From NCBI GenBank assembly GCA_025766275.1, contig JAFKAC010000002.1, positions 1 through 64,000 of the forward strand: a stretch of DNA of 64,000 nucleotides, written 5' to 3'. The translations under genes and the position numbers were made by a program. The DNA is from Lactarius indigo (Eukaryota > Basidiomycota > Agaricomycetes > Russulales > Russulaceae). Numbering within the stretch: position 1 is the stretch's first letter; the number at the start of each line of letters is the position of its first letter. Below are positions 1 through 11,589 of the stretch, in pieces. Under the pieces are notes generated by a model. That model was not told where the DNA came from. It searched no databases and saw only the letters and a list, made by a program, of their open reading frames with translations.

Positions 1-1535
1 GCGATCTTGTGTAGCGCTTCCACAACCGATGCTGTGCCCAATGGCATCGGGAACTTGTAGCCGTGCAACTTCCACATCATCGCATATGCGAAGTATTCGC
101 GCGCATACGGGGGCGCCGTCTGACTCTCGTTCTGCAGCACCTTGTCCACGCTCATCAGATACTTCTCGAATCTGTTGTCGTTGTCGCTGCTCAGAGGCAC
201 GAATAACGACTCGCACGGCTCGTCGTTCACGCAGTACGCGTCCTTGAAGCACTGGTCGATCTTGTCCAGAAGCTCGTGTGTCCAGTCGCTTGCGTCTCCC
301 ATCTTTCGAACGCTGTCCTCACCTTCTCCAGCTTTTCTCGTATCTCGTCCACCTCGGCTTCCGTGTTCGCCTCCAGCAGATCTGTCCCAGCTCCTCGATC
401 CTTTCGTACGCCATCGGCGGCTTCTCTGGATTCGCTACTCGCTCTAGTGTCTCCACGCTTTCTACGATGAACTCAGAGATCAGCTTGCCTTCCTGTTAGT
501 TCTTCGCCCATCGCTCGACTGCTTTCACTCACCGCTCCGTGCGATTCCAACATCTTCACCAGCTCTGCCACTTGGAACCACCGTGCGTGTGTGTAGTGTC
601 GCCGTATCCGTGACGCCGCCACAAGCCCCAGAGCGAACGACGGTACAGCGCACAACTCTCTGTATCCCGCCCAGTCTCGCGACTCCTTGAACGCTGCCGC
701 TTTCCTCTTCGCTTTCTTCATAAACGTCTGGAACACCGCAGCCGCGTCCAAGTTCTTCCCTCGGTCCTTCCGCAGCTTCACGTCCTCTTCGTATGCGTCC
801 TTCAGCTCGTCTACAATCTCGATCATCAGTTCCTCTTCCATCGCAAGTCGCGTGTCCTTCATTTCATTCCTGCTCAGGAATCTGTATAGCGCTGTCGCCT
901 TTGCCCCTACGTGCGCCTCGATTTTCTCTGTACCACCACAATCCGTCAGCGCTCCTCAGTCCCCACTCCCACTCCCACTCACCTCGGTCGTACAACCGAA
1001 CCGCCCACATGCTGTCCGTCGCAATCTTCTCCTCCACACTTCGCACCTCTTTCCTCATCGACTCCACCTCCTCGTCCTCCTCCCCCCCTTTCGCCTCTTT
1101 TCGTGACAGTTGCGTCTTCATCTTGTCCAGCACCTTCTGCCTCCCCTCTAGGTGTCGCAGCAGCGCTTGCCGCCGGTGATTCCCTCCCAGGATCCATAGA
1201 TTGTCCTTACCTATTTCCTCCTTCCCCGTCTCCGTGAATTCCATCTGAGCCACCGTCTTCACGCTCTTCCCTTCCACAGACCCTACCATCTCCGACGCGT
1301 TCGCGATCCAGCTCTTCTTTACCGCTACGTCCACCGCGGTCCCGTCCAGGCAGTTGTCCAGGCAGAGGTTGTACGCTTCCATTAGCGACTTTACCCACTC
1401 TTCGTTCACCACCCGGTCGTTGAACCGGCCCCAGTACGCTCCTCCAGGTGGCGACGCCAGATTCATCGTCATGTACCCCATCTCCGCTTCTTTCTTCGCT
1501 TCCCGCAGCTCTGCTTTCTCGAATCCGCCGAACAT
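1..1535 (-). pseudogene. ParB/sulfiredoxin-like domain protein relic, 3' end outside window
   Basis: The minus-strand open frame from 1535 reads a lysine/glutamate-rich protein with the segment WILGGNHRRQALLRH at about residues 115-130. That is the GxxHRxxA signature of ParB/Srx-type nucleotide-binding domains. Coding character continues leftward, but in other frames. The frame shifts near 955 (into a stretch containing KATALYRFLSRNEMKDT), near 475, near 385 and near 305. A last clean stretch then runs off the left edge (contains CESLFVPLSSDN). Each junction is a single-base shift with no convincing GT-AG intron, so I read this as one decayed gene of more than 500 codons. It could also be a live gene with assembly indels. 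The family function in basidiomycetes is unknown to me. The domain call rests on one motif. Confidence 0.5.
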
Positions 1536-1699
1536 CGTCCCGTCTTCGTATATCTGCCCCGTTTGCCCCCTTTTCGCCTTCGATCTCTTCCTCTCTATGT
1601 CAGTCTCTTTCCCTCCTCACAATCTATAACACACTTACGCTCGACTTCGGCGCCATTCGATATCTTTTCTTTTGCCTTCGAGCTCGCTGATGTCCAGTA

Positions 1700-2030
1700 G
1701 ATCAGATATTCCGATTCTCGTCCCCTTCCCTTTCCCTCTCTCTTATCTACCTTCCCCTTTCGTTTTTCCCCTTTCCCACCTCCTTTTCCTTCCCCCTTTT
1801 TTCCTCCTTTCGCAAAATTCCCTCACACATCTCCTTTTCTACCTTCTCTTCTTCCCACCCTCTCTTCTTTTTCCCATCCTTTCCCCCTTTCTCCCTTCCT
1901 TTTCCACTTTCGCTCCCTCTCTTCCCACCCCCACCCATCCAATTCCTCTCCACATCCCACGCTGTCACCCTCTCCCCACTCTACCCATCCCTCCCCACCC
2001 GTCACCCCTTTGACATTCCAGCTCACCCAC
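1700..2030. repeat. Pyrimidine-rich low-complexity tract
   Basis: About 300 bases are almost entirely C and T on the plus strand (CCTTT/CCCTT-type runs), with a few CACCC repeats at the right end. The tract lies directly upstream of the minus-strand ParB-like reading frame, where it would appear as a purine-rich leader. ORFs across it on either strand are low-complexity artefacts. It may be promoter sequence or could form triplex DNA; nothing more can be said. Confidence 0.6.
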
Positions 2031-2040
2031 ATAGAGTCTA

Positions 2041-2750
2041 CGTCCGGTCGGTCCCTGGGCCTCGTGACGGCGCTCCTGACGGGCGCTCACATCACTGGGG
2101 GGTCACCACCGCGGCACCCCTAACATACGTGCACCCAAGCCTTTGCTTACAATACCATGCTTAGCACTTAGCATCCTTAGGACCTTTCGAACCTTTTCCA
2201 TTTTCGTCCTGACTGTCCAAAGCACCCTTAGGGCTCTTTGCACATTTCGACTTTTTAACTTTCCCCCTCGCATTCCCCGGTTTCCCCACCATGCCGCACC
2301 CACGCGCCGCCTTACCGACTCTAGCGCGACCTATCAAAGACCAAGGAGGCTATCTCCGCAAAGTTTCGCATCCCGTGGAAGCGTGCATGACCATTTCCAA
2401 TCACTATTGACCATAGCCCACTGTTCATATTCCCAATCTCACCACCCTTGTGCACGGCCTTGGAAATTGCACACAACGCATCTACAACCAAGGCACCCAT
2501 GTCTGTGAAGTCTTGCATTGTGCGGAGCATGCACAACTGTTTCCGATCACCTGAAACCACCCAATCCAGCGGGGCTCCATGTAGCTCACCATTCCCTTTA
2601 CCAACCCTGCAGCACTCATGTGCAGGCTTAGCTATTCAACACGGGCGCGGCCGCAGCTTCCACGGACCTACTTACAACATCTCTTGCCCTGCAGAAGCCT
2701 GCACACTCACTTGCGCTGCATCACACCTGGGCACTTGCAACATCTTAGAC
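2041..2750. other. Unassigned intergenic sequence
   Basis: I recognise no coding region, RNA gene or repeat terminus here. Short ORFs on both strands lack family motifs. The right part grades into the presumed Cop4 LTR. Confidence 0.4.
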
Positions 2751-2751
2751 A

Positions 2752-3152
2752 TGTTCTCTGATGATCAAGGATGGTTAATGCTATCAGTGTATTGGATGTT
2801 TTTACACTTTCAAGTCTATTGACGGGTTTTGTGGGTACAGTGAGACTCATTTTGGACCAAGGGCTGATGTCCACCCATCATACATGGTGTACTCCACCCA
2901 GAGGTGGCATCACCACACGTGTATTTACACTTGCATATGGTGGGTCATGACATTACCAGTCATGCGCACCCAGATCACCCTGGTGATCACCACAACGCAG
3001 GGACATTATCATAGCACTCTTATCTATTTAACCCACTAGAATTATCCTGTCAAACAGTAGTTCAAACAACACTCCAGAACTCATAAATACATCCACTCCC
3101 ACTCATGTAAGCTACATACTACCATACATCCCTGCCCCATCCCTGCTCCTCA
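2752..3152 (+). repeat. Putative 5' LTR of copia relic Cop4
   Basis: The right boundary is set by the copia-type primer-binding site that starts at 3153. The sequence just before it ends in CTCA, giving the expected CA terminus. A TATTTAA box lies near 3028. The left boundary is a guess at a TGTTCTC sequence. No second LTR copy exists in the window to confirm the length. Confidence 0.35.
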
Positions 3153-3164
3153 GGTTATGGGCCC
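3153..3164 (+). promoter_or_regulatory. Primer-binding site, initiator tRNA-Met internal fragment (Cop4)
   Basis: GGTTATGGGCCC is the reverse complement of the anticodon stem-loop of eukaryotic initiator tRNA-Met. It is the half-tRNA primer site known from Drosophila copia. The same 12-mer lies directly after the LTRs of Cop2 (19429) and Cop1 (36194), which supports the assignment. Confidence 0.8.
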
Positions 3165-3165
3165 T

Positions 3166-4557
3166 CAACCACAGTCTGCACCTTCAACTCCAGTCTCCAG
3201 CAACACTGCCCTCTTATTTCAGCTCCCCTTTAAGTCCTTCTCCCTTGCCCACACATTGCCCCAATGTCCCTCCATCGTCTCCCACTGTGTACCAGAGTGG
3301 CTGCACATCCCAAAACTGTGCACCACAGTGGCAGCCACTACTTTAACAGCCCCCTACACTCTTCCTAATCTTTTCTGAGTGTGCCCAACCCTCCCACATA
3401 TCCCAACATACATTTCTTCACACAGAAACACAATATCTCAAATCCTCTCACCACTCTCCTCCCAGTCCTTCACAGTACTAATTACCAGCACTTGCCAAAG
3501 GCTTTCAAACCCTACCTTATGTCAATCAACACAACTCTCAGCCAACTGTCTCCAATCCTCCTACCAATCCCAAGAAAGCCCCACAATCTTTGGAACAATC
3601 CCAACCAAAACCCACTTGCAAATATATTCTTCCAAGTCCACTCCTCCATTCAAGACAAAGTAGCCACCCTGAATACCACTGACATTATCTCAAATCCCCT
3701 CAAGACACACTTCAAACTCATCCAGCCCACCACTCTCTTTAACCACTTCAACCTGGCCATATCCATTCCTATTAATGCTAACAAGTGTTATGGTTCCGAG
3801 GGACCGTACACTGGTTTCTGTGGAGCGAGCTCGACGCACCGGTAGAGTTGGGACTTGTTCTGCGAACAAGTCAAGTTTCGAGGATTACTAGGCTCAACTC
3901 AGAGAGTATTGCTAGCGAGAGGGAAAGCACACAAGTTTCAGAGACAAGGCAAAGTGAGTCGGATTCGAGAACTAAGAGTAGACAAGGTAGTACTACTCTA
4001 CGTGCTACATCTTATAGTCGTACATACTGGGGTTTTCAGGGGCCATTTTCTTCCTGCCACGTCACCTATCGATTGCTACGTGCTATCACGACGATATGAG
4101 CACCATAAGGCGTGCTCTGACGAGTCCAATACTTCTGTAAAACTTTCGGTGTCAAGACTTTCGAACGCGCGTTGCGTGACGTTACGTCACGATGTCACGT
4201 CACGATGTCGCGTGATCGTGACAACAAGCACCCTTTGCCACAGGTCAACAGGCTGCAGCCTTCTGTCCTGTGTCTCTCAAACAGTGGGGTCACTATACCT
4301 GATGTCATCCAGCCAATCATCTTGCTGTCTGCCCTTCTGCAGAAGTGGGAGATCCTTATCTCTATCCTCTGCACCACATATCACCTCGCCACTCTGCAGC
4401 TCAACCATGTCCACCAGGCCATTATGGCACAGTGGGAGTCTGATACAACCAAGCCAAAGTCACACCAGAATGCACAAAAACTCTCTGCAGTAAAGCATAA
4501 GTCTGGTGACCCTATCTTACGCTCCACAGGTGTTAGTCCAACTTGGACTTGGGATGC
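3166..4557 (+). pseudogene. Cop4 copia gag relic, split by a solo LTR
   Basis: Between the primer-binding site and 3785 the plus strand has low-complexity proline/serine/threonine-rich frames. After the solo LTR (3786-4223) a stretch at about 4270-4510 matches the Gag of Cop1: LLQKWEILISILCTT corresponds to LPQKWENLIPIICSS, and NAQKLSAVKHK to NAQKLSAVKRK. No protease, integrase or RT remains. The 3' side is cut at 4558 by another LTR fragment. This is an old copy of a Cop1-like element, clearly non-functional. Confidence 0.6.
3786..4223 (-). repeat. Solo LTR (438 bp) with 5-bp TSD acaag
   Basis: The element starts TGTTATGG, ends CGTGACA and is flanked on both sides by ACAAG (3781-3785 and 4224-4228). 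It inserted into the Cop4 gag relic. A TATAAG box on the minus strand, followed about 30 nt later by CTTGTCTACTCTT, suggests minus orientation. The 342-bp solo LTR at 6492-6833 is a relative. Confidence 0.8.
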
Positions 4558-4874
4558 TGTAATCAACTTAGCAAATCACTGGCAAATGGGGACCACGTGT
4601 CAACCCAATGCAAGCTGAATGGTGGCTTAATACCACACAGCCACAGCAAGATAGATTGATATAACCTCAACTCTTGGTAAGTCAAAGTGGAAGCACACTT
4701 AGCCCAAGGCTAAGGCAGACAAAAGACAAATCAGATGGTGGATTGAAGAAGACCAAGATAGGCAGTCTTGGTCTTCTGCAACTACTACTTATACATGTAT
4801 GTGCGGGCTTTAAAGCACCACTAGAACAGTAAGTACTAATAGTGTAACTAGCTCAAACCCTAGTACAGCTATCC
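4558..4874 (-). repeat. Truncated LTR related to Gy3, minus strand
   Basis: Read on the minus strand it has a TATAAG box and, about 34 nt downstream, ATCTTGGTCTTC inside a GACCAAGA...TCTTGGTC inverted repeat, as in Gy3 LTRs. Its end resembles the Gy3 LTR end (GCTAA...TTACA). It is abutted at 4875 by a Cyc LTR fragment. No TSD is visible. Confidence 0.6.
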
Positions 4875-5201
4875 TGTCACACCTCTGCAGGGGCACAGTC
4901 TTCTATAATGGCTTCCTGTCACGTGGCAGTTGACAGCCAAGTTGGATCGCCACTGTGTGCAATGACTCCTAAGGTCTTCTGTAACAGCCCCTATGGTAAG
5001 GTGACTGAGTTGGTGGCAATCCCCCTACACTGAGGTGGGAAAGGTCTTCAAGGGGCTGCTGAGGTAGAGCTCAAGTCAGCAAGGTTGGACAAGCTCAGTG
5101 GCCTAAGTCCAAAGGTCACATGTCACTGGGCTGACCAGTAAGACAGGAAGAGTGTAAGAGCAAAGTCAAGGGGAAGCCTGCACAGAGGCTGAGAGGGGAG
5201 T
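4875..5201 (-). repeat. Truncated Cyc-family LTR, minus strand
   Basis: From TGTCACACCTCTGC at 4875 onward the sequence is the reverse complement of the last roughly 330 bases of the Cyc LTRs (compare about 24915-25243), with roughly 10% differences. It is cut at 5201/5202 by the start of the Gy3 LTR. Confidence 0.75.
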
Positions 5202-6009
5202 TGTTATGGTTGCACACATTGGACCCTTACTGTACCGGTTGTGGCTACAGCAGTAAGGTAGATTAGTCATGGACTCGGGGTTTACAATAGGAGATAGGTG
5301 TTACAGGATGACTCAATCCTAATACTAGTAGTAGTAGTATTAGGATTGCGGTACTTACGTGATACATTGGATGCTACTTACAGTGACTCATAGCAGTGCT
5401 TGAAAGCCTGCTCTTCTTGTATTTAAACTGGTTCGCAAATGTAGCGGTATGACTTATCGCAACAACTAGACCAAGAAATAGTGTAAGTGAACTGAGCTGG
5501 GAACACACTCAAGTCTAGCGCGGAGACAAGTCACGCGCCGAACGTACAGTCACTGCAGAGAATGTGCACACGTGAGACCTTTATGCAAGGTCAAAGGCAA
5601 GGTGATCACGCAGTGGCACGCTGAGTGGAGAACCAAGAGGACAAGTTAACATTGGAGAGGAGTAAGGGAAGTACAGTGGAATACACACCTGAGTGGAGAA
5701 CCAAGAGGACAAGTTGGTTCCACTCAGGATGCTACATGAGGGTTTATATACAGTGCTGCGGCTGAGTTCTAATTACTATAGAACCTTGTTACTAAAGGTA
5801 TGTGTAATAGTAATGAGTCAGACGCTGACGCGTCGTGTCTAATAATAGCATTATCTATTGTGCTGACTGATGCACAGTCATTAACGCTGACAGAACAATG
5901 ACGTGTCTTTATCTATGAGTCACAACCCTATGACAACGTAGTCTAGAACTATCTAGAACCTTCCCTGCTTATTGTCCTATGAGAAACTATCATTGTCGCA
6001 AAATTCGGG

Positions 6010-6240
6010 AAGGGGGTTATAACGTCTTATAATGATTTAATGTAATGTAATTTTGCCGGAACATTGTAACCATTATAAGAAAGACTGGCTTCTGATAATC
6101 GGCTTTGTAATTATACTTGTAAGTTGCCTTATTAAGTGATTATAAGGCCCGATGGATCATGTCATTTATTATAAGAAACACATAGTATTACCAGATCGAT
6201 CACGATTATAATGTATGATTCCATTATAATTCTCCTTACA
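6010..6240. repeat. Subterminal TTATAA repeats, left end of Plavaka element
   Basis: Repeated TTATAA/ATTATAA words in both orientations within about 230 bp of AT-rich DNA. A matching cluster lies at 17580-17735. Such subterminal arrays are usually transposase-binding sites; that role is inferred. Confidence 0.5.
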
Positions 6241-6491
6241 AGATCAACTCCCTTTCTGATAATTCAACAAGCTATGGCCCGGGTTGCTAAATCATAAAAA
6301 TTACATAATTTATTTACAACCTTTTTTTGTCGGTCAATGAAGGGGAGGGTCGATGAGCGAAAGGGCACATGCCCCAGTCTGCATGTACCGTCTCCTTATT
6401 CCTGCCCCATACATATGCAGGGGGGGGGAGGGCACCTGCACCTTTCTGTATGTCTCCCATTCATGCATCGCCCCTGCAAGCTGACCAGTAT

Positions 6492-6833
6492 TGTCACGGT
6501 ACCAGTTGACCGTTCCATGATGAAGTCGATGGCAAAGGCTCGTTTTTACACAAGCAAAGGATGCTAACTTGGAATGCTCTTAAGCATGCAAGTGAGGAGA
6601 CAAGGGACTGGATTCAAGACGAAGAGTAGACAAGGTATGTGCTACTCTATTGCTACATCTTATATAGTCGTACAAACTGTGGGTTTTCAGGACTGTTTTC
6701 TGGTATTTATGGGCTCTTAATGAGCTGGCAACAAGACCTCGGACGTGGCAGAGACAGCTGGCAAGAGATTAGTTCGTTGGCAATTGATTCAACGTGGCAT
6801 GGCTCGTGACCGTGATGTCACGTGGGCGTGACA
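6492..6833 (-). repeat. Solo LTR (342 bp) with 5-bp TSD agtat
   Basis: It starts TGTCACGG and ends GCGTGACA, with AGTAT on both sides (6487-6491, 6834-6838). The inner part around 6598-6700 matches the 438-bp solo LTR (GAGTAGACAAGGTA, CTACATCTTAT). The minus strand has a clean TATATAA box. It inserted inside the Plavaka element and is therefore younger than it. Confidence 0.8.
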
Positions 6834-6839
6834 AGTATG

Positions 6840-8400
6840 CCACACCTGTGTTTGTGCGCTGGTGCTACGCAAGCAAAAAGCAGAGGGGGCATACCCTCTG
6901 CCACACTTCACGCGGCCCCATGTTCATGTATTGCACAAGAGCGAGGGAGGGGGGGGTTGCTATTGTAGACATGGGTTCCTGTCAGCATGTCAATGGGAAG
7001 GGAAAGGAGAAGACATACCACGGCACAAAAAGGGTTTGTATGTCCCGTTCACTGTGCACTACTCTTAGCACGCACATGATCCATGGCAAACAAAAACCTA
7101 GCTCTGCATCTGGATGAGTCGTGGGAGGTAGTTCCGACTCTGGCAGCAGCTTTAGCTTCTTGAAGCCGCGCTCACAAGGCTCGTTGAGGGTGAGACGGAT
7201 GATAGCACCAAGAGGAAGAGAGACGCAGCCAAGCCCAACTGAGAAGAGCCATTCTCTAGCCCCTATGCGCGTGACGTCAAAAGTGGCACCACCAACGAAA
7301 CAGATTAAGACTTGTACGGCAACCTCTGATGGAAGATTTTAGCCATGCTACACAAACTCAGACGAGAGGACACACCGGTGGTGATGACGGCCATGAAATA
7401 CCAATTCTTCGACATGCCTTCCAACTTTCAATCCAGCCGTCAGCAGTTGAACGAATTGAAGATCTGCGCGAACATGAACATATTGAAAACAAGTGTCTGC
7501 ACAATGTTGTTGCGGTGTTTGCACGCCTCGTTGTGGTGAGGTGGGCACAAGGGGAAGTGGGTGGGCATCCTAAAAAAAAAAAAAAAGGGAGGATCCTCTG
7601 TACATCGACAGAGGTGGAGAGGAGAAGAAAACGGACATGATATGTGCGCGCTGCCTTTTGTGGTAGATAGATGGGTGGGGAGTCCTTAAAAAAAAAGGGG
7701 GGGGGGAGGGGAGGGTCCTCATCTGCATATCAATGGTGCAGGAGAAGGGGGAAAGAAAGGCACATACGTTGGGGTGCAAATGTGGGGGGTAACAAAGAAG
7801 TGGGTACTACACAGTGGGTAATACACTCGGAAGGGAAGGCTGGACGACGATGTTGAATTCAAACTTGCTTATAAGCTAGCCACCCTGAAAACATGGCAGG
7901 TTTTGATGCTATCTGGGGCTGCGAACGTAGGGGGAGTGACAGAAGGAGGGAGGGCATGTGGAAGGGAGGGAACTTGAGTTGGGGTACAGAAGAAAGTGTC
8001 GCGTTTGAATCCGAACTTGCTTACCAGTGCTTACTAATCGCATTCCTTTTTGAGAAACTAGCCACCCTATAGTAGATTGCTCCGCGCTAAGGGCCAACGA
8101 GATATATCATTAGCAGAGTGAGATGTACCATAACATGGTGTCAATACTTGCGCATCCAAGGCGTTGCAAATAGTCCAGGAAGAGAACCCCAAAGCTTCCC
8201 AATCCTGAACGGCAAGTGCTGATAGTTGATCCTGGCGCTCACGTGCAATGTCAAGTGTGTAATATTAAGCACCCAGAAGCGCAAGCAGAAGCGCCTCGGC
8301 AAGTTGTTCAGTAATATGAATCCCTTGGGTTGCTCACACCTTCACTATGCGTTAAAACGGATGAGAACGGAAACTGCGCATCATACGGTGCGCATAAAGG
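6840..8400. other. Plavaka element interior without recognisable gene
   Basis: Contains A/G homopolymer runs near 7570 and 7687 and G-rich stretches. There are degenerate repeats of a unit with CATATGCA/CTGTACAT-like words, and a repeated CTAGCCACCCT segment (about 7877 and 8060). Short frames around 7330-7550 are not recognisable. I see no RNA gene. Confidence 0.35.
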
Positions 8401-8409
8401 CTAGGTAGC

Positions 8410-11190
8410 GCCGTCTACCTGAAATGCAGCAAGCTGTTCGATGAGATCGACAGCTTTCTCAACCCGACCATATGTCGCGTTTCAGCCTAATCAACTCCTG
8501 GGTAGCTTCGTTGCCATTCATGCCCATGAGGACAGAGCCCCAATTCTCACAAGGACCGAGGATGGTGAGGGCTTGATCAAGAAGTGCGACGGTTTGTAGA
8601 AAACTAAACGGAAAGGATATCTCACGTTTCAGACGACTCTGTCTCTCAATGTCCGAGTCTAATAGATCAAACTAAACTAGACAGAACTCTAGGAGTCTAT
8701 TGGTGAGGGAACAGGTACCGTTCTCTTATTAGTGGCTTTCGTCGTTGGTTTCACCTTTTGAGTGGTGGCTGCTTCTTTTTAGACTGACGCTTGGGGCGAC
8801 GCACTGCAATGTCCAGCTCGTGGTCATCTGCCATAAGTTTTGTGTCGGTGTTTGCGTCCTTCGGGGGTTGCCCCATCTGATCATTGACAGGGGCCTGGAC
8901 CCTGCCACACCATTAGAACTAGGGGATTGAGTGTAAGGACTCAGTGCTGGATCGTCGCTCGGCAGCACCCATGGGCTGAGCCACATGGGCTGGAGGGCTA
9001 GATAAGCAGGTGACTTCAGAAAGTTCGGCTTGCTGGAGGCGTTTGAGTAGATCTTCGACGTCTCCTCCATGGCCTTGATTGAGGAACCTGTGCCAGATGA
9101 ACTAGTCACAGCTTCCAAGTCCGTTTTGAAGAGGTGGCCGTTAAACCAAGAAAATAGTCCGTGTGGTAGCTAATGGGAAAACGAATGATGAATCCTTGTA
9201 CAACTTGAAGCGTTCATTCAAATAACGCCACTGGGGCCCTTGGTCCTTGTAAATGACTGGTCTTGCTGCATGCATATATGAGCTAATAAATCGGGTCAGT
9301 AAAGGAGGACATCACAACACTATGACTTACGAGGGTCGCTGCCATTGCAATCATCCCCGCGGTGGTCCTTTTCACACCCCAGAGGACCGCTTTCGGCGAC
9401 GCGATTCCCAGTACCTGAACTATCTATCGATGAGGGCCCGTACAAGATGATTTTAAGGAACTGAAGAACGTGTTAGCAGTACACACGACCAAAGATTCTT
9501 AGACTCATACATACCTTCACTAGCGCCATGCACTGGAATGGATGGGTACTCGAGGTGTTCTGGTTGGGGAATAGAAGCCGTGGCCAAAGTGGATACAGTT
9601 CAGATGGCTTCCCAGGGTTTTCAAGGAGCGACGCAGCACTGGGGCACTTGTACGATCCGAAAGTTTTCAAGAAAAAAGTAGAGTCGACCTCAAGCATGTG
9701 GCTCGCATAAGTGCGCACCAAGTGCACCGAATTTGCCCATTCCTGGTTCAATTGCTTCAAGAACTATTATGTGGATCACTGATTCAGAGACGCGGTCTGG
9801 GGGTATGTGCAGAGGCGATTGAAACTTACGATGATATGAAGGACCGCTTTCGATTGCGATCCACAAGTAACTGCCGGAGGCTAGGCGCAAGATCTAAATA
9901 AAGCTCAGCCATAACACCGTGGACTTCGGCATGGGGATCATTGGGGGAATAGTGTGCGGGATTGAGCGGATCGAAGTTCTGAGGGAAGGGGACCTTGAGC
10001 GTAGCGGTGTCGACCCAAAGCTCCCAACCACAGAGAACCTACCCCCAGCATGCGAAATTTCCTTCGACTCTCCGGATAAAGATCCCCTTGGAGCCCTTGC
10101 GGCATTTGTGGGCCTGCAAGAGGCCGCCAACTCGTCACGATCAATTTTTAGCACCTTGTACTTCTCGACAGTAACTGGTAATCAATCTGGATATTTTGAG
10201 TGACTAGAAGAGTGACAGGTCAAGTCCAGTTAGCACAAAACAGACAAGATTGTATGACTGACATCACGCAGTTGCGAAGCTGTCAACTCGTCGACATCCA
10301 ATGTCACCATGGGCCGCAATAGCACCTCGTCATCTGACTCCAAACCGTCAGGAAAGGAATCGGGCTGTGAGGAAAGTGATTCGTTGTTGTGTCGTCCATA
10401 TAAAAAAGTATATTCGTGAGAGTCAATGGGAAGGACAAAGTCAGCGAATCAGTGATGCGTCGACAATGACAACAACTTCTTACCTCTTATATCCTATAGT
10501 CGCCTTTCAATCGCCAAAAGAAAAGGTTCAATACAGCACCTAGAAAGTCCATGTCCACGTACAAAGACACCTGCTATCCTGGCGTGAATGGTTCTGTTAC
10601 AACATGATTGACGTCTAGATCAACTGTATTGATCAGCACTCTTCTAGATAATCGGAGAAAGGGGTTTGAGTGATCGGCCATGCGATTGTTGTGTTGATAC
10701 TTACATGTGGCGATGACGCGCCGGCATTGCTCTCAAGAACAATCATACTTTATTGATGATTGGAGAAAAGGATGCGAGTTCATCGATCATGCGATTGTTG
10801 TACTGGTACTTACATGTGACGACCTCATCAGAGACATAGGTGATAGCAATAGGACTGAGAAAGTTCTTGGCGCCACTAGGGTTGACAAATATTCCGTCCT
10901 CAGCTAGAATCGTCAGATCTTTGTCTCGAGAGCAGAGATGTCGCGATAAAGCTTCTTGAGCTGGACGGAGAAGGCACTCGTCTCTAGACTCTTTGTGGGC
11001 TTTGTGGTCGAAGACGGAAGATGGCACCGATGAACCATCTGTAGTGCTGGAAGAGAGGGCGAAATTGGAAGAGACGATGGAATTTGCGTATGAGCAGACT
11101 GAGGATATGGAAGCATTGTAATAATACTCACTAGAAAGCTTTGGCGCCGCCCCCCGATCACAATCACTGTCAATTTTTGCGCCATCAGAT
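8410..11190 (-). pseudogene. Plavaka-borne accessory gene relic, DUF6698-like (tentative)
   Basis: Several minus-strand stretches are coding-like and separated by GT-AG intron candidates or frame breaks. A start lies near 11185 (MAQKLTVIVIG), then SVQLKKLYRDISALETK (about 10960), LAEDGIFVNPSGAKNF, LWVDTATLKVPFPQNF (about 9990) and VMAELYLDLAPSLRQLL. Further on come LKIILYGPSS (about 9440), VKRTTAGMIAMAATL (about 9340), and a final helical part with LLDQALTILGPCEN (about 8560). The order LLFP...FLKIILYGPSSI...VTxxxIAxAA resembles fungal DUF6698 proteins in my memory, but I cannot test it. No catalytic motif is visible. It is convergent with nothing and lies head-to-head with the transposase gene, so it may share its promoter region (11190-11590). 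Several frameshifts make it a relic. Confidence 0.4.
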
Positions 11191-11589
11191 TGACAAAGTC
11201 CCCGAACTCGTCCTGGTATTACTCAATGTCATTGAGATTGTCGATTTTGGTGTGTTCATTATCAAGACGACCAGCTTCATCAAGAAAGACAAGTACCAGT
11301 GCCAGTGCGGGGGGATATAGAAAGCGCGATACCAGGGTCATCGGCACCAGCTGTTCTCAGCGCGCCTGACAGGCATTGTCAGCACAAGGCAGGTTCGTGG
11401 AAGTAATGATCAAGATGAGGACGGTGTAATATTACTCTTCGATGTAATAATAATATTAGACTAATCGATATAATAAAGGGCGCAACCTTTGTGATTTCCC
11501 ACGCTTAATAATTTAATAACATTATTACCATTGCCCCTTCATGTTCTTTGTCTTTATCACCCACACCATCCCCACTATTCGCTGTAAAC

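Noticed and set aside
1747..2032. Arg/Glu/Gly-rich minus-strand ORFs
   Set aside because: They are translations of the pyrimidine tract; no family motif and purely low-complexity composition.
2103..3150. Several 60-120 residue ORFs on both strands
   Set aside because: No motif, no intron logic and no similarity to anything else in the window.
8410..11190. TET/JBP oxygenase gene on the Plavaka element
   Set aside because: Such genes are linked to KDZ/Plavaka elements in mushrooms, but no HxD...H iron-binding pattern is readable here.
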